The translations under genes and the position numbers were made by a program. Under the pieces are notes generated by a model. The model saw only the letters and a program-made list of their open reading frames with translations, did not search any database and was not told where the DNA came from. A stretch of DNA of 64,000 nucleotides. Source: Coriolopsis trogii. Lineage: Eukaryota; Basidiomycota; Agaricomycetes; Polyporales; Polyporaceae. The stretch spans positions 3,596,001 to 3,660,000 of the forward strand of contig JAHYIO010000001.1 in NCBI GenBank assembly GCA_020543525.1. The letters are read 5' to 3'. Positions 1 through 11,800 of the stretch are shown piece after piece. Every line of letters begins with the position of its first letter. The first letter of the stretch is position 1.

Positions 1-2347
1 GTGTTGAAGAGACGGATGAGGCCCTCGTCTTGGATGTCGGACCCGATCCCAGCGAGCTCCAAGAACTCCAGCCTTGGAACGGCGTGGGCGAGGTGCGAGC
101 ACGCGTGGTCCGTGAGCATGATGCACGACGAGAACGCGATATGTCTGAGACGCGTTACCCGTCTCCAGTACCGTTCCGGATCCGCTGGGTCGCGGCCGGC
201 CTCGCGCGCCGTCAGCTGGACGGACTCGTATTGTCCTGCCTCTTCGTCCGTCAGAGCAATGAAGGCTTCGACGGAAGAGTTATGTAGTCCAGCCGCGTAG
301 CTGAGATCCAACACTTCGAGTTCGGGGGTGGCCCTGCCTAGACACCGCATCATGTCGTCCGTCACCCTGCTTAGGGAAGGTAGACGAAGCTTCCTCAGGC
401 GCAGCGTCTCGCCTCTGTCCAGTGCCAATGCTGCCATCGTGCGTATGCCCTCCCCGTCCAGATTTCTGCACCTGCCCATGTCGAGCGATCCAAGGTTCGG
501 ACAGTGTGTCGACAGCAAAGAACACGTCCTGTTGGTGACCGCGCTCAGGCCTTTCACAGATAGTGTCTGTAGAGCGGGTACGCGTTCGAGAAGATGATGC
601 AGCGAGCGGGTCGTCAGACTACTGCAGCCTTGGAGATTGACCGTAGTGATACGAGTGGAGGACAGCCCGGCAGGTACGCTCCTCTCGCACAGGTCGTCCG
701 TCATCTCGATAAGTGCATCCGGAGAGAGGTCTGTGAGACCAGCAAAGTCGATGCGTCTAACGAAACCGCCCGCGGACTCACAAAGCCGACCCAGGACGCT
801 GGCAGGAAGCTTCGGGAGCCTCTTCCAGAGCTGGCCGTCGTAGACAAGGCTCTGCCAGGCCTTCGAAACCTGTCACGACCAAACGGTCACCAAGCAATCT
901 TGGTATGCAAGGAGATGATACCAACCCTGCTCAGCTTCAGCAGTTCTCTGATACCCTTCTCGACACCTGTCCACCTGTTGCGGTGTTTGGCGGCTGAGAG
1001 CGCGGTCCACTTTCCAGATGACAGCGCTCGGAGATGTTCGGCTTCGTACAATCCGACGTAAGTCGCCAGTACACGGATCCTCAGCTCACGAGGGAGATAT
1101 TCATCAAAGTAGTCAGGAGTGTCCACCGGAATCGGCTCGTATATCTCCGCGGGGGAGACTGGAACGATGTCGAGCGGAGAGGTTGGCAACGGAAACGGAG
1201 ATGAATACGAGCGGCCCTTCGCGCGCAGTATGGCCGTACTGGATGGCGGACCTGGGCGATAGGTGGGTGGAAAAGAGCGCGTGCCAGACAGATCGACGTC
1301 GATATCCACCAGGGTGCCCACCGGGGGACTCGTGCATGACTTCAGCGGCGGTGCCCAGGGCAAGAAGCAGCTGCCTCGACCGAGCTGAACGGCTCCAGAC
1401 CAATCAGTGTCGATGACGGCCGCTGGTGTGGTTGGAGGCGTAGGACTCGTGACTGGGGAAGCATCGCCCCCTTTCTTGAACAGGAGCTTGCGGGCAATAT
1501 TGGCCGGGCCCTTGGTGCCGTTGAGCTTCCCCTTTACCTTGGAGACAGAAAGCGCGGAAAGCGAACCCGTAGAGCGCATCGAGATATTGGATAGAGTTCG
1601 ACGGCGGGTCGGGATGTGCTCGAGAGACGCCGAGGATTCGGGCGTAGTCGTGACATCATGGCTATGGTCAGACTCGGGCTCGCCGATGGAGGTGAAGCCC
1701 GAGCCGTAGGAAGATGGTCCTGCGGTCTGAGGAGACATGCTCGCTGACAACTCCTCGGGGCTCCCATAGTCGAAGCCCGTGGGCATGAACACCAGCGGAG
1801 GCAACACGGGAGGTCGCTCGCGCCCTTTGCCCTTTCCCGAAAAGCCCGAGGGTTCACCGATGTTTTCACTAAGAGAAGCAACGGCGGCTGCGAGAGTGTC
1901 GTCGTCGTTGTCGGCAACGCCTTCATATTGTAGAGAGGCGACGTGGGAGACATGCGGAGAGTAGGAGGAAGATGGGAAGGCCCATGCATTTGCAAGATGG
2001 TAGTTGGCTGGAGAGGACGACGACCCAAGGCTTGAAAGAACGTCAAACTGGAGATCGACGGGGTCTCGTCTGTGGATGTCCAAGGGCTGGGAAATACCTT
2101 TGCCCTTGGAAGGACTGGATGGAGGATCGCTCATTACGTCCCTTGGCGGGGGTTGACTGTAGCCCAAGTTATTTGGGAGGTCTTCGTGGGGGGACATGGG
2201 GGTTGAGGACGAGTCGCGCGAGCTAGAACGGGGATGTCGAGGGTGCTGCCCACACCCCTCGAGGCGTTGAGAGCCATTAAGCGGCTCATATAGATCAAGG
2301 TCGAGAAAGAAGGGGGTGTCGTTATCGATGTCGTGTGTCTGGCTCAT
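1..2347 (-). CDS. F-box/leucine-rich-repeat protein, 3' end outside window
   Basis: Exon 1 runs 2347-926 (474 codons) and exon 2 from 869 to the window edge, joined by a 56-nt intron (870-925); the frame stays open to base 1, so at least 763 residues. The first ~400 residues are Ser/Pro-rich and look disordered. An F-box follows (YLPRELRIRVLATYVGL ... then VSKAWQSLVYDGQLWKRLP across the intron), and then a series of leucine-rich repeats with the usual TVNLQGCSSLTT and LEVLDLSYAAGL spacing. This is the architecture of SCF ubiquitin-ligase substrate adaptors (Grr1/FBXL type): the F-box binds Skp1 and the LRR selects substrates. I chose ATG 2347; an in-frame start at 2458 would add a hydrophobic 37-residue leader that looks fortuitous. 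Substrate unknown. Confidence 0.85.
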
Positions 2348-3037
2348 GGCGAGAGACTGCAGTTCTAAGACGATGAGATAAGAGATACACTGGGAGCTAG
2401 TGCTTTGACAGAGCAAGATGGCAAGTACGATAAAGAAAGAGAGCAGATGGCGAAACACTAGTCAGTGGTCGCGAAGGGGGAAAGCCTAGGAGAGAGTCTG
2501 ACCATGATAGGTCGAGACAAGAGAGGCTCGCTCTCCCATCCTGGCGGCCATGAGCATACCGGATCGGAACGCCCATACCACTCCATACTCGATATTCCCA
2601 CGCGTGCTAATTAGTGCCCCTATGTAAGTCCCTGACTCCGTCTGTTCGACCACACTGTCTTCGGGAGCATACGAGCACTAGTCATTAATGTCGGCATAGA
2701 GCATGTAATGTACAATCACCGCGAAACACTATCATACACAATACACGCACGCAATTCGAACCACCCTACCATGCGTATAGGGCGCGCGAGGTCGCGTGGC
2801 CAAACCAACGTCAGTAGAGTCAAGACGGGAGAAAGCAAAGCGACTAGGACGATGGAAATCCGGAAGGTGATCGATGATCACTCAAGCAATACGCGCCAGT
2901 AACAGCGCAAACTACCCGCTGCAGTTTGCAGAGGGCACAGAGATGTCGAAGAAATAAACAGGAACGACAACCGGTCCGCGGGGGAGCGCCCCAAACACCT
3001 TGCAAAGAACTTGTGTACGGAGGCACATGCGCGAGTC
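2348..3037. other. Intergenic: F-box promoter side and YABBY-like gene 3' side
   Basis: Upstream of the F-box gene and downstream of the YABBY-like gene. Only short unconvincing frames are present; no RNA gene or repeat was seen. Confidence 0.5.
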
Positions 3038-3435
3038 CTACTTGGACGTCTCCTTCTGCTTGTTCCAGTTGTCGATGACAAGCTTGAACCTGTGAACGAA
3101 GGTCTGATAAGCATCCTCGATGATCGTCAATCAAGCAACAGCGCAGCGCAGCGCTGGTTCCGCACCTATCCTTATGGGGCATGTCGGGATTTTCCTGTTT
3201 GAGCCGCGCGACTTCGGTCTGCATGAACTTGTTGAATTCAGTCAGCTTCTTCCTGCCGCCGGCGTTGCTCGATTTCCCTGCAGAGCGAAAGGGGCGGGAA
3301 ATGCGTGCGAATGCGCCGGAACTATCAGAACCTTCCAACCAAAATGCGTTGGACACCGTGGTACGCACTCTTCGTCGTCGTCGTCTTGGCCTTCTTCGTG
3401 TCAGTGGCCGCCTGCTGTTTTGTGGTAACGACCAT
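3038..3435 (-). CDS. Small YABBY/HMG-box-like protein (76 aa)
   Basis: Three exons, 3435-3369, 3277-3166 and 3089-3038, total 231 nt, spliced with GTGCGT..CAG and GTGCGG..CAG introns. Residues 1-33 are Lys/Thr-rich (TDTKKAKTTTTK) and probably flexible or nuclear-targeting. Residues 34-76 match the C-terminal HMG-like YABBY domain: LTEFNKFMQTEVARLKQENP, then PHKDRFKLVIDNWNKQKE. In plants this helix-loop-helix segment binds DNA; plant YABBYs also have an N-terminal C2C2 zinc finger, which is absent here. The fungal protein is therefore only the HMG-like half with a basic tail, suggesting a small chromatin or DNA-associated protein. Family identity is strong from sequence; function is inferred. 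It is too fragmented by introns to be visible as one open frame. Confidence 0.85.
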
Positions 3436-4478
3436 CACGCTGAGCTAAGTGCACCGGACGCGCGCCGCGAACTCGTGAGCCCCCGCGTGCGGACGCGACA
3501 CCCTGAACGACGAACCTCAACGGTTTGGGGGCTTTTGACGAGGTTGTTGGCGGAAGGGTGGAGGACGTGGTCGAGGGGAAGGAGGAGGGAGAGGCATAGG
3601 CTCTAGTCAAGGGGCTTTATGAGAGAGCCCAGAGGAGGACCGTGCACTCTGGCGGGCTTTAGTCCGGTAACGCGCTTCGATCGCACTTCGCCGTCAATCG
3701 GGGACCCCGGCCACCCCATGTTCAATCGTCTCCTGACTTTTATGGTAAGCGTTGTGTTTGTCCGCCCTCGTCCTCTCTCCTCGTCGTCATATGTGTGATC
3801 TACACTCATATACGGCTCCAGAGACCACCTGTTCCAGTTGTCCCTATTTCACGCGCGTTAGCCTGGAAGTTTGATTCCTAGTCAGCCACACGGCCCTATG
3901 TCGTTGAGGAGCGGAGACTCGGGGTCGCCCACTGTCAGGTCGCGTGAACGTGTACATAATACGACTCGACCGCAGACATCCGGTCTGATCTAACCCAATT
4001 TCTGCACCCTCTTAGTCGAACGAGAGGATCTGCACGGATCCTTGCGACATTGCTGTGACGCACCGTGCTGCGCAGGTCCGGGGCAAGAGACTCCATCAGC
4101 CTACCCGGTCACCCGAAAATTGGCATCGAGCACCCGAACCACACAACCGGCGCTTGGCTCTGCGAACCGTTGCGGGGTCCCAGGGTCACGTCACCGGGCC
4201 CAGAGTATGGGTCTCAGAGGTCCATGTCCGGCTGGAGGTTTGGAAGGACTTCCGTGCGCCCAGCAGCAGACTTCGAGATGTGCTCAGCAGCTCGGGATCT
4301 CGCCGGTCAGGACTGCGCGAGGGCAAGGGACGGGATACTAGTCCTTTCAATAGCTTCAGAGCCCGGACGATTTTACACACATCGCTCGCCCCAGGCTGGC
4401 TGCATTCGACGGAGCGCCGCCCCTCCCAGGACATATATAACCATCTCTGTGCGCGCCGACTACACCGTCCAGACCAAG
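3436..4478. other. Intergenic, no gene recognised
   Basis: About 1 kb between the start of the YABBY-like gene and the Vps33 stop, both on the minus strand. Plus-strand frames near 4042-4549 have no recognisable domain and a composition unlike neighbouring exons. Confidence 0.45.
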
Positions 4479-7277
4479 CTACAGACCCACTTCTTTCGAA
4501 GCCGCGCTTGCCGTCCCCACTATACTGTCTATCATGCTGTTCCCACTAATGATCCCCGTCGTCGCGATCAAGAACTTACGGCCTGGTGGAGCGCATCGTC
4601 AGGGTCACGGAAATTCAACGTACAAGGAGGGACCTCGTTCACCTTTGTGCTGCCGCCCCACCCAGCGCAGCGCAGCAATTTCCGTATACGTGCAGCCGCC
4701 CAAGAAGAATACCACGGTCGTCGTCGTCCGTTCTCTCGGAAGCACTGCGAGAAAAGAAACGAGAGTTGGACGCGTGTCAGCCACAGGAACGTTCTCGAGC
4801 AGAGAGCACCAGAGCAGACACCCACTCAAGCTCGACACAGGCGGCAGCGCAGATCCGTCATGCGTGCCCGGCAGCCGCTGCACGATGTCCACTGTCTGGC
4901 CCGGGATGGACGCTACCACGTCCTCGAAGCCTCTCCACCCGACAATCGGGTGCGCCTGCACCAGCGTGCTGCTCGTCCCCCCTTTGCGCACGTTCTCGCC
5001 ACCACCCTCGCCACCTGCTGCTGCCGCTGCCTTCTTGTCCTTCTCTGCTGCAGGATTGCTCAGCACTCCGCCCTTCTGCGCCACGCACTGTACGAGTCGG
5101 ACGCTGATGGGCGCGTATCCAGAGTAGACGTAGCTGATGTCGTTCTCGAGCTCCTCTATTGGGTCTGGGTCCTCGATGAGAAGCCGCAGTGATTTGCGCA
5201 CGTTCGCGTAGGGGTACTTAGAGTCGACGACAGATGGTGGCGTGTTTGGTGGGAGAGGATTAGGGAGCAGCGCGCAAAGTGGTGGTGCGGCAAGCGAAAG
5301 CAGCAGTGATAGGTAGCTGTAGCCATATGTCTAGGGAAGACGTCAGGACGCACAGCACCGAGTGGATGAGCAGCGGGTTTACCTGCAATATTTCGCGCTT
5401 GAGGTTTTCTAATGCCTTGGACTTGATTCCTCCCAAAACGATACTGGCCAGACAGAGCAATCGTACCACAGTCCGCACGTCAGCTCCCTGCGCAATCATG
5501 TCCTCGATGGCTGTTATCTGGGCGCTGGTGTCGTATAGGGCGAGAAGATCTGTCGCATGTCATCAGCATTGTTCGGTAAGTCACATGCCCCCCGCCAACG
5601 TACTCTGCTGGATCTCCAACGATTTGTTGAACTCTTCGGTTCTCGTCATTGGAACGAGCATCTCCGACAAGCCCGTATCTACAACGACTCGGTCAGCGCC
5701 CCAACAGCATAGCGTGAGCGAATGTCCCATACGTAACCGCAGGGATTGGTGCTCGTTCTGGAGCCCTCCCAGCTTGCCCACAAAGTCACGCAGCTGCGCA
5801 ACGGTCTTCGCCTGATGTCTGAGCTGGCGAGTGGCATACAAGTTGAGTCATCTTACGCAGCACCCGAGGATTTATTTCGAGCCGAACCTTGTAGTCTTCA
5901 TCGAGTCGTCGCGCCACCTGATTCAGCCTCTTGCCCACTGCGGAGAAATTGAGGTCCTGCAACTCCCCCAGTAGGGGATCTGTTGCTGTGGTAAGATGAT
6001 GTTTCCGTTTCTTTTCCTTGGCTAAAGAAGCTGCTGGAGGGGGAGCACTTGAGGAGCTGCCAGCGGCAGCAGCAGCATCAGGCGGATTGGTCGGTGGAGA
6101 GACAAGCGATGCAGGTATTTCTACATGCGCTGGAGGAGATAGTCAAGCTATTGCTATGCGAATGCGAGAATTATGCCTACAGTTCTTGATCCCGATCAGC
6201 TCGTCAATGAGACCTTCGTAGGTGAGCTGTGTCAGCAGAGGCGATATCATGTCCACTCGTCTGTCAAGCACAATGAGCGAGTCGATCGTTTCCGACGCTG
6301 CGTTCAGATGCGTCTCGGAGGGTACCGTAGCGGAGGATTGGGGAGTATTGCGAGTAAGCAGATTGGCGAGACGCTGTGCTCATGTCCAGTCTCAGTTACG
6401 CTCGCTGAGCAGGAGGGACGGACATACAGCAGCATAGTCACCCTTGCCAATAATCCGGGGGAATAAGCCATGTAGTTTCTCCAAGGTGATGAGTGCCTGC
6501 ATAGCGTCATACAAGACGGTCTCGTCGCCATTCTGTACTTTCGTGAGGACACAACACTCCAAATATCGACTGTAGCCACGTACGCACCACCCATATCTCC
6601 TTGAATGCGTTGTCGTTCTCCAGGGATATCACGTCGTCGGCCAAGGGAATAAACTGCAGATTGTAGGAAGAGACCGTGACATCACCAAGCACTCCCTCTT
6701 CCTCCAGGATACGAGTTACCAGAGTCGACGCTCTGGGCACCAGCAGAAGGGTATACGTGTGTTTCTGCGATTCCCGCGCGTGTCGTTTGATCTGGTCTTA
6801 CAACAGATGAGGAGGGGCCCGAGCAGGGGAACGGAAGAGGGGACGGTTCTAACCTGCTACGATCTTGACCCACTTGATGAGCGGCCGACACAGATACACA
6901 ATGTTCGTCGACGTCGCCGAAAGCGGGCCTGGCTCGAGCCAGAACATCTTGTCCACCCCATGATGCTGCACCACGTCATCTTAAGCAGCGGGGGGTACTC
7001 GAGGGCGAAGACGTACCTTGAGCAGCGCAACCTCGGTCACCAACCCGAGAGGCCCAGCCAATGTCGGGTCCAACACCAGTGTCTTTGCCCCGCTGACCTG
7101 AGAGGGCTCTGTACACACGTCCGATAGTCAAGTGAGAACGACAGAACGTACGGAATTGAGTGCATCCACCAGCGCCTTCCTGGCCAGCTCCCTCAAGACG
7201 GATACATCAAGCAGACCTTCGTTGGAGTCGGACTTCGCGCCGTTTGCCTCAGAAGGGGGAGCAGAAGACGTAGCCAT
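4479..7277 (-). CDS. VPS33: Vacuolar sorting protein Vps33 (Sec1/Munc18 family)
   Basis: SM-family subunit of the HOPS/CORVET tethering complexes, which promotes SNARE assembly at endosomes and the vacuole. Exon 1 is 7277-7152 (MATSSAPPSEANGAKSDSNE..); exon 2 encodes SGAKTLVLDPTLAGPLGLV, a later exon HGVDKMFWLEPG. The SM core motif LIVLDRRVDMISPLLTQLTY lies near 6260-6150 and the C-terminal hallmark VVFFLGGCTYTEIAALRW near 4720-4665. A 60-nt intron (4583-4642) precedes the last exon, which ends GRKFLIATTGIISGNSMID.. and stops at 4479, so the open frame ending at 4605 is intron read-through. An Ala/Gly-rich insert lies before the C-terminal motif. The order and C-terminal GG-T-E motif favour Vps33 over Sly1, Vps45 or Sec1. 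Confidence 0.9.
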
Positions 7278-7816
7278 AGACGAAAACTGTTCCGAAGACG
7301 ATCGCAATACAACCTGCTGGTCTTCGTAGCAGCTGAAGTTGCGTATGTGGTGGTCCAAAGGACGTCGCGGGCCCGGGTGGCTGGACGCGGGGACGCGGGA
7401 CGCGTGTAAGCGGAGTCTCCGGTGCATGCATCTAAGCGTCGCGCACGCATATCGCTTGATCAGGAGCCGGCTACCTCAAGTCGGACCTCTTGGACGACTG
7501 GAGACTCATATCCATCCCTACGAAAGGTACTGCGTATATTGACCCTGGAACATACGGAGCTATACAGCAAAGGGATGTATTCAAAGCAAACTCATAGTAC
7601 GGAAAGCAATGGGGATCGCGGATCCCCACAAGACAGGTTACAAACGTCGATAACGGAGAGGACAGCAAAGAAAACTGGATAGCGGATGGACTAGTGATAC
7701 ATAGGATGGGGATGGGGGAGGACAGCGACGGCATGAGCGCACAAGCGGAAGGTATACGATGAAGTCCTCGATGTCTGGGGCCGGAAAACAGGCAAGATCG
7801 ATGGGTTCGAGTGCCC
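7278..7816. other. Intergenic between Vps33 and dsRBM gene
   Basis: Holds the Vps33 upstream region and the 3' flank of the dsRNA-binding gene. No convincing coding sequence was seen. Confidence 0.45.
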
Positions 7817-8262
7817 TCACTACAACACAAACTTCAGTCCCTTGTGAACACAACATGCTCACGGAAAGACGTACGCAATGTCCGCTGAGGGCCATGCGCT
7901 CGGCCGCCTTCTCCTTGGCGATCTTCTTGCTGGGTCCGTAGCCGACGAAGACCTCCAGCCTCTCCCCTTGATCTAGGATGCGGTCGCTTCCACTTTGCCA
8001 TAGGTAGATAGTCATGGAACGACTTACATATGGGTATCGCACTGAAGTGGGGAATGTGATCCGCCCCTCCCACTCGCTCTGTCTCCCACGTCAAGAAGCC
8101 CCTGTTCTGCACGGCCCATTCGTTGAGTTGAGGAAGATACCCCCAGACCGGGCTTGGTTGCATGAAGACGTATGTCCCTTGACGCTCCAAAAAACTGATC
8201 GGCATGGGGGGCGGGGGCGGGGGCGGGGGTGGGGGCTGCATTGGGGGCAGAGGGAGGATCAT
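7817..8262 (-). CDS. Small double-stranded RNA-binding motif protein (111 aa)
   Basis: Exon 1 8262-8028, intron 7973-8027 (55 nt), exon 2 7972-7875, intron 7820-7874 (55 nt), then TGA at 7819-7817 directly after the acceptor. Residues 10-19 are ten consecutive prolines. Residues ~44-110 form a complete dsRBM: PQLNEWAVQNR (helix 1), LTWETERVGGADHIPHFSA and ERLEVFVGYG (strands), and PSKKIAKEKAAERMAL (helix 2 with the KK-x-AK RNA-contact pattern). Proteins like this bind duplex RNA non-specifically, in silencing or RNA processing. If the last intron is retained the frame continues to about 7638. The ATG lies just before the proline run; further 5' exons cannot be excluded. Molecular role is inferred from the fold only. 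Confidence 0.75.
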
Positions 8263-8830
8263 GTCAAGGGGAACACGGAAGGGAGGTACAAGGTAACTTC
8301 GTCCACAGCGCGCGATGGCTTTATCAACGGTTCTCCAGCGCCCATGTACCGAGAGCCAACCATCCCCTGCCGCAGCCCTTGTACGGGTTGACAGTCTTTC
8401 CCATCGGGTATTCCCCACAATGACTGCCAGATTCACGTGAGCGCCGCAATGCATGGAAACCTTGTACTTCAGAACAGCCTTGCAAGAGTCTTCCCGAGGG
8501 TCATAAGCCACACATATAAGGCAGCGCCACGAATCCTGCTGTCTTCCGTGCACGTACCTCATGATCACGGACCGGACAGATGCGCCCGATTGGCAAACAT
8601 CGATGATCAGGTATAGCTTGCCCCCGTATATGAGTATCGCTTGATCGTAGATTCGCAGGCTTATCAACTGAGAGTGACATGTGTTTGGGTGAGTACGACA
8701 GTGTGTCCGTGGAGTGCAAGAAACAGCTAGGCTACATCTGACGGTCAGCGTCAGCAACAACGTCTTGTCAACCATGCAGGGAACAGACTCACGGAGAGCA
8801 ATGGAAATCTCAAAACGTAAATGCAAACGA
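8263..8830. other. Intergenic between dsRBM gene and NTE1
   Basis: Candidate promoter/5' UTR of the minus-strand dsRBM gene and 3' flank of NTE1. An open minus frame upstream of the ATG continues here but has no recognisable domain. Confidence 0.4.
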
Positions 8831-11800
8831 CTAGATTGAATTGCGCCGGGCACTACGGCCCCTCGTCTTGCTCGCAGCAGCTTTCGTGCCCTCCCCAATA
8901 TAGGGCGAGGGTAGGAGACCCTCCGCGTCAAACTTCTCGAGGAAGTCCATTGCGGCGTGGTATCCCTTCTTCTGGATCTCCTCGAACTTACCAAACTGCA
9001 GGGTTCCGTACTGCACACAAACGTGAGTTGTCAGGGATGCTGGGTTTCCGGAGCTACCGGACTCACCTCCTGCACGGGCATCTGCATGTACAGACAACCC
9101 TTCGTTCTCTTCGCCTCTTCGAGGGTCTTGACGCTTGAGACGCTACAGTCGTGCGTCAGTGTCATAGGTCGCATGATTTGCAGACATGTACGCACTAAGT
9201 CAATCGCTGCTGCAGCTCAGTGATTGCAGGGATATTCCGAGCGTTCGAGAACGGGTTCCACCGATTTATGAAAAGCCATACTCCAGACACGGAATCGCCG
9301 AAATTCCGCGGGGAGTTATCGTCAATCTAATCTCTGTCTCAGCATGTTCAGGACGGGCGGACGGGAGACTAAAAACTCACAGAACCAACATCCGAGGCAA
9401 TGACTGCGCTTGCACCCATAGACAACATAGTCGAAACCTACATCCTGAATCAGCGCCCCCCAAAGCCGACCGCGACCAGTGAGCAAGCTCACCGGAAGAT
9501 TGTCCACTGTCCAACGCAATCAATGAATAGAGTATCACAGAAGACCGTACGTGTGACGCACCATATCCGCCATCGACCAGCATGTTGCCATTGTCGCAAA
9601 TGGGCGGCAGCAGACCAACCAGGGTCATCGAAGCGCCTGCAAGCAGCTCAATCCCAAACATTCGTGCCGGCATCCCTGAGATTCGCAACTTACGAATGAA
9701 TCTCCACGCGTAGCCTGTCTCGTGGATCTCCATCTGAGTGGGGTTCAGGTTTGTGGAATTGCAGAAGAACGGCAGCCACATGTCTTCGATGTGTAGGTCG
9801 TAAAACGCCTAGAACCACCCAGACGTCGGTTAGCACGGCGTCCCAGAGACCGACAAATCCGCAAACCTTGTAGATGGAGCGGTTGAACTCGTGACCCTAC
9901 GACAACAGAGTTAGCACATACCGCACGCCCGCGACTTACTGAACTACGGGCGACGGACCGTAGTATATGCGACGATAGGGTAGGTGACGTCCGATAGCAT
10001 CCGCCAAATGTTTCCCATCCTGGCGCTGAACTGCTTGGCCCTACCAGAACTCGAGATAATGTCCCCCTCGCGGGCGTAAAGGCCGCCGATAAATGCACCG
10101 ATACTGGTCCCTGCATTCACACGTCAGGGAAGCCCGCAGTCAACAAGGTTCGACAGAACTCGCCTCCGATGTGATCCACAGGTATGCCACACTCCTCCAG
10201 CGCGCGAAGCACGCCCTACAAAATTTTCAGTCACCAGCGCTGAACCGTTCAACAGGACACCCGTGCTCACCAAATGCGATATCCCTCGAGCGCCACCACC
10301 GCCTAACACGACACCTATCGACTTGCCACATATCCGCCGAGCCAGCCGTGCGAAGTCGCTCATGTGTGGAGGCCGTTGTGGACGTGGGTCGGACCGTGTC
10401 CCGCGGTACCTCTGGATTTCGCTCTGCACCCGATCCTTCATCTTCTTGAGCGCGACTACGGCAGCGGGGTCTTGTGGAGGCGGCGCGGCCCTTGGTACCG
10501 ACGGGTTGATACCCTTGCAGAATTCTCAAGTGAGACATATGATCAGGCCACCAAGGGGACAACTCACTGGCAGCTCGACATGGAGGTGCCGATGCACCCA
10601 TGGGCGAAGCTATGATGGGAATTAGTCGCCGGTCACATACAGCCCTGCACATTCAACCGCTCACCTTCAGCCACTCCCGGGTAGATCCAGGCACGACGGA
10701 CCGATCAGGATGGAGAAGGACGAGCTCCTTCCGTGCTGTAGTCTTCAGCGACAGCAGGAGCCGTTCATACTCCCCAATGCTAGGATCATCGCCCATCCCG
10801 ACCACCATGACACAGTCCGCTTGCCGAATGCACGTCTGTGTCCACGAACTGCTAACCGCCGAGTCCGCGATGTAGAGCACGATCCGATACTTCTGCTCCT
10901 GCTCTGCTAACCATCCTGCGGCTTTGAGCTTCCCCATCCGTGTGAACGCATGTCGACCGAGATGATCAGACACAGAAGCCTGGTTTAAGAAAGCGGTAGG
11001 CGCTCCGATACCTTCGAGTGCAGCATGAAGTTTGCGAGCAAAGGCATCAATGGGGATGCTGCGCGAAACAGGAAGAATAGCAACGTTCTTTAAGTTTATG
11101 TTACCGCGGGATCGTTCCAACGCCATGTTATTATGGGAAGAGTCGAGTTCTGTCCGCACGCGGGACGCGATCATGCGCAGGATCCTGAATCGATGATTAG
11201 TGAAAAGTGCATAGGCCTGTGTGATGTTACACACTGAGACGTTGTCCGTGGGTTACTGTGGAGTAACATGAGGTTATGATCACAATAGGCGGCATACGGA
11301 CAGTACGTACCGAGCGGAGATAGCATTAAACAAAGTCTGCGGCATGCGGATGAGCTCCGTGTCACGGATTGCATGCAGTGTGTTTCTCCTCGGTGAGCTT
11401 GTGATGACATCTAACTCTCCAACTGTATCACCCTGCCCGTACTCGGCGGTGATGGTGATCGCGCCGTTCTCCTTCTCCGTTATAGCACGCAGACGACCGT
11501 TGATGACAATATAGAAACTGTCGCTGGCATCTTCTGGCCGCCAAAGTACTTGACCTGCGTCCACTTGGACCCAGTCGAGGGAGCCATCGATATGCAGGAC
11601 TGCGACAGATCTTCAGCTGAAAGTCCGGTCGAAAACATGGGGGTCACTCACCGAGTGGGGAAAGAAGGGAAATAAGACGTTTAGCAAGGGTCAGCAACAC
11701 GATCGGTCTCCGCTCGAGTAAGCGTTCGAGAGCAGGAGAAGGCAAGAATCCAACATAAGTGTCCGTCTTCGCCACAATATCGACGTAAGATGCGGTCTGA

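Noticed and set aside
2347..2458. Upstream start giving the F-box protein a hydrophobic, signal-like leader.
   Set aside because: An F-box adaptor is nucleo-cytosolic, the leader lacks any conservation cue, and ATG 2347 starts a normal hydrophilic N-terminus.
4065..5192. Long plus-strand open frame of 375 codons.
   Set aside because: Largely antisense to Vps33 coding exons; no domain, Arg/Pro/Ser-rich composition typical of a GC-rich shadow frame.
7834..9018. 394-codon minus-strand frame.
   Set aside because: Runs from the NTE1 3' end through the intergenic region into the dsRBM gene and then its intron; only its residues around the dsRBM are real.
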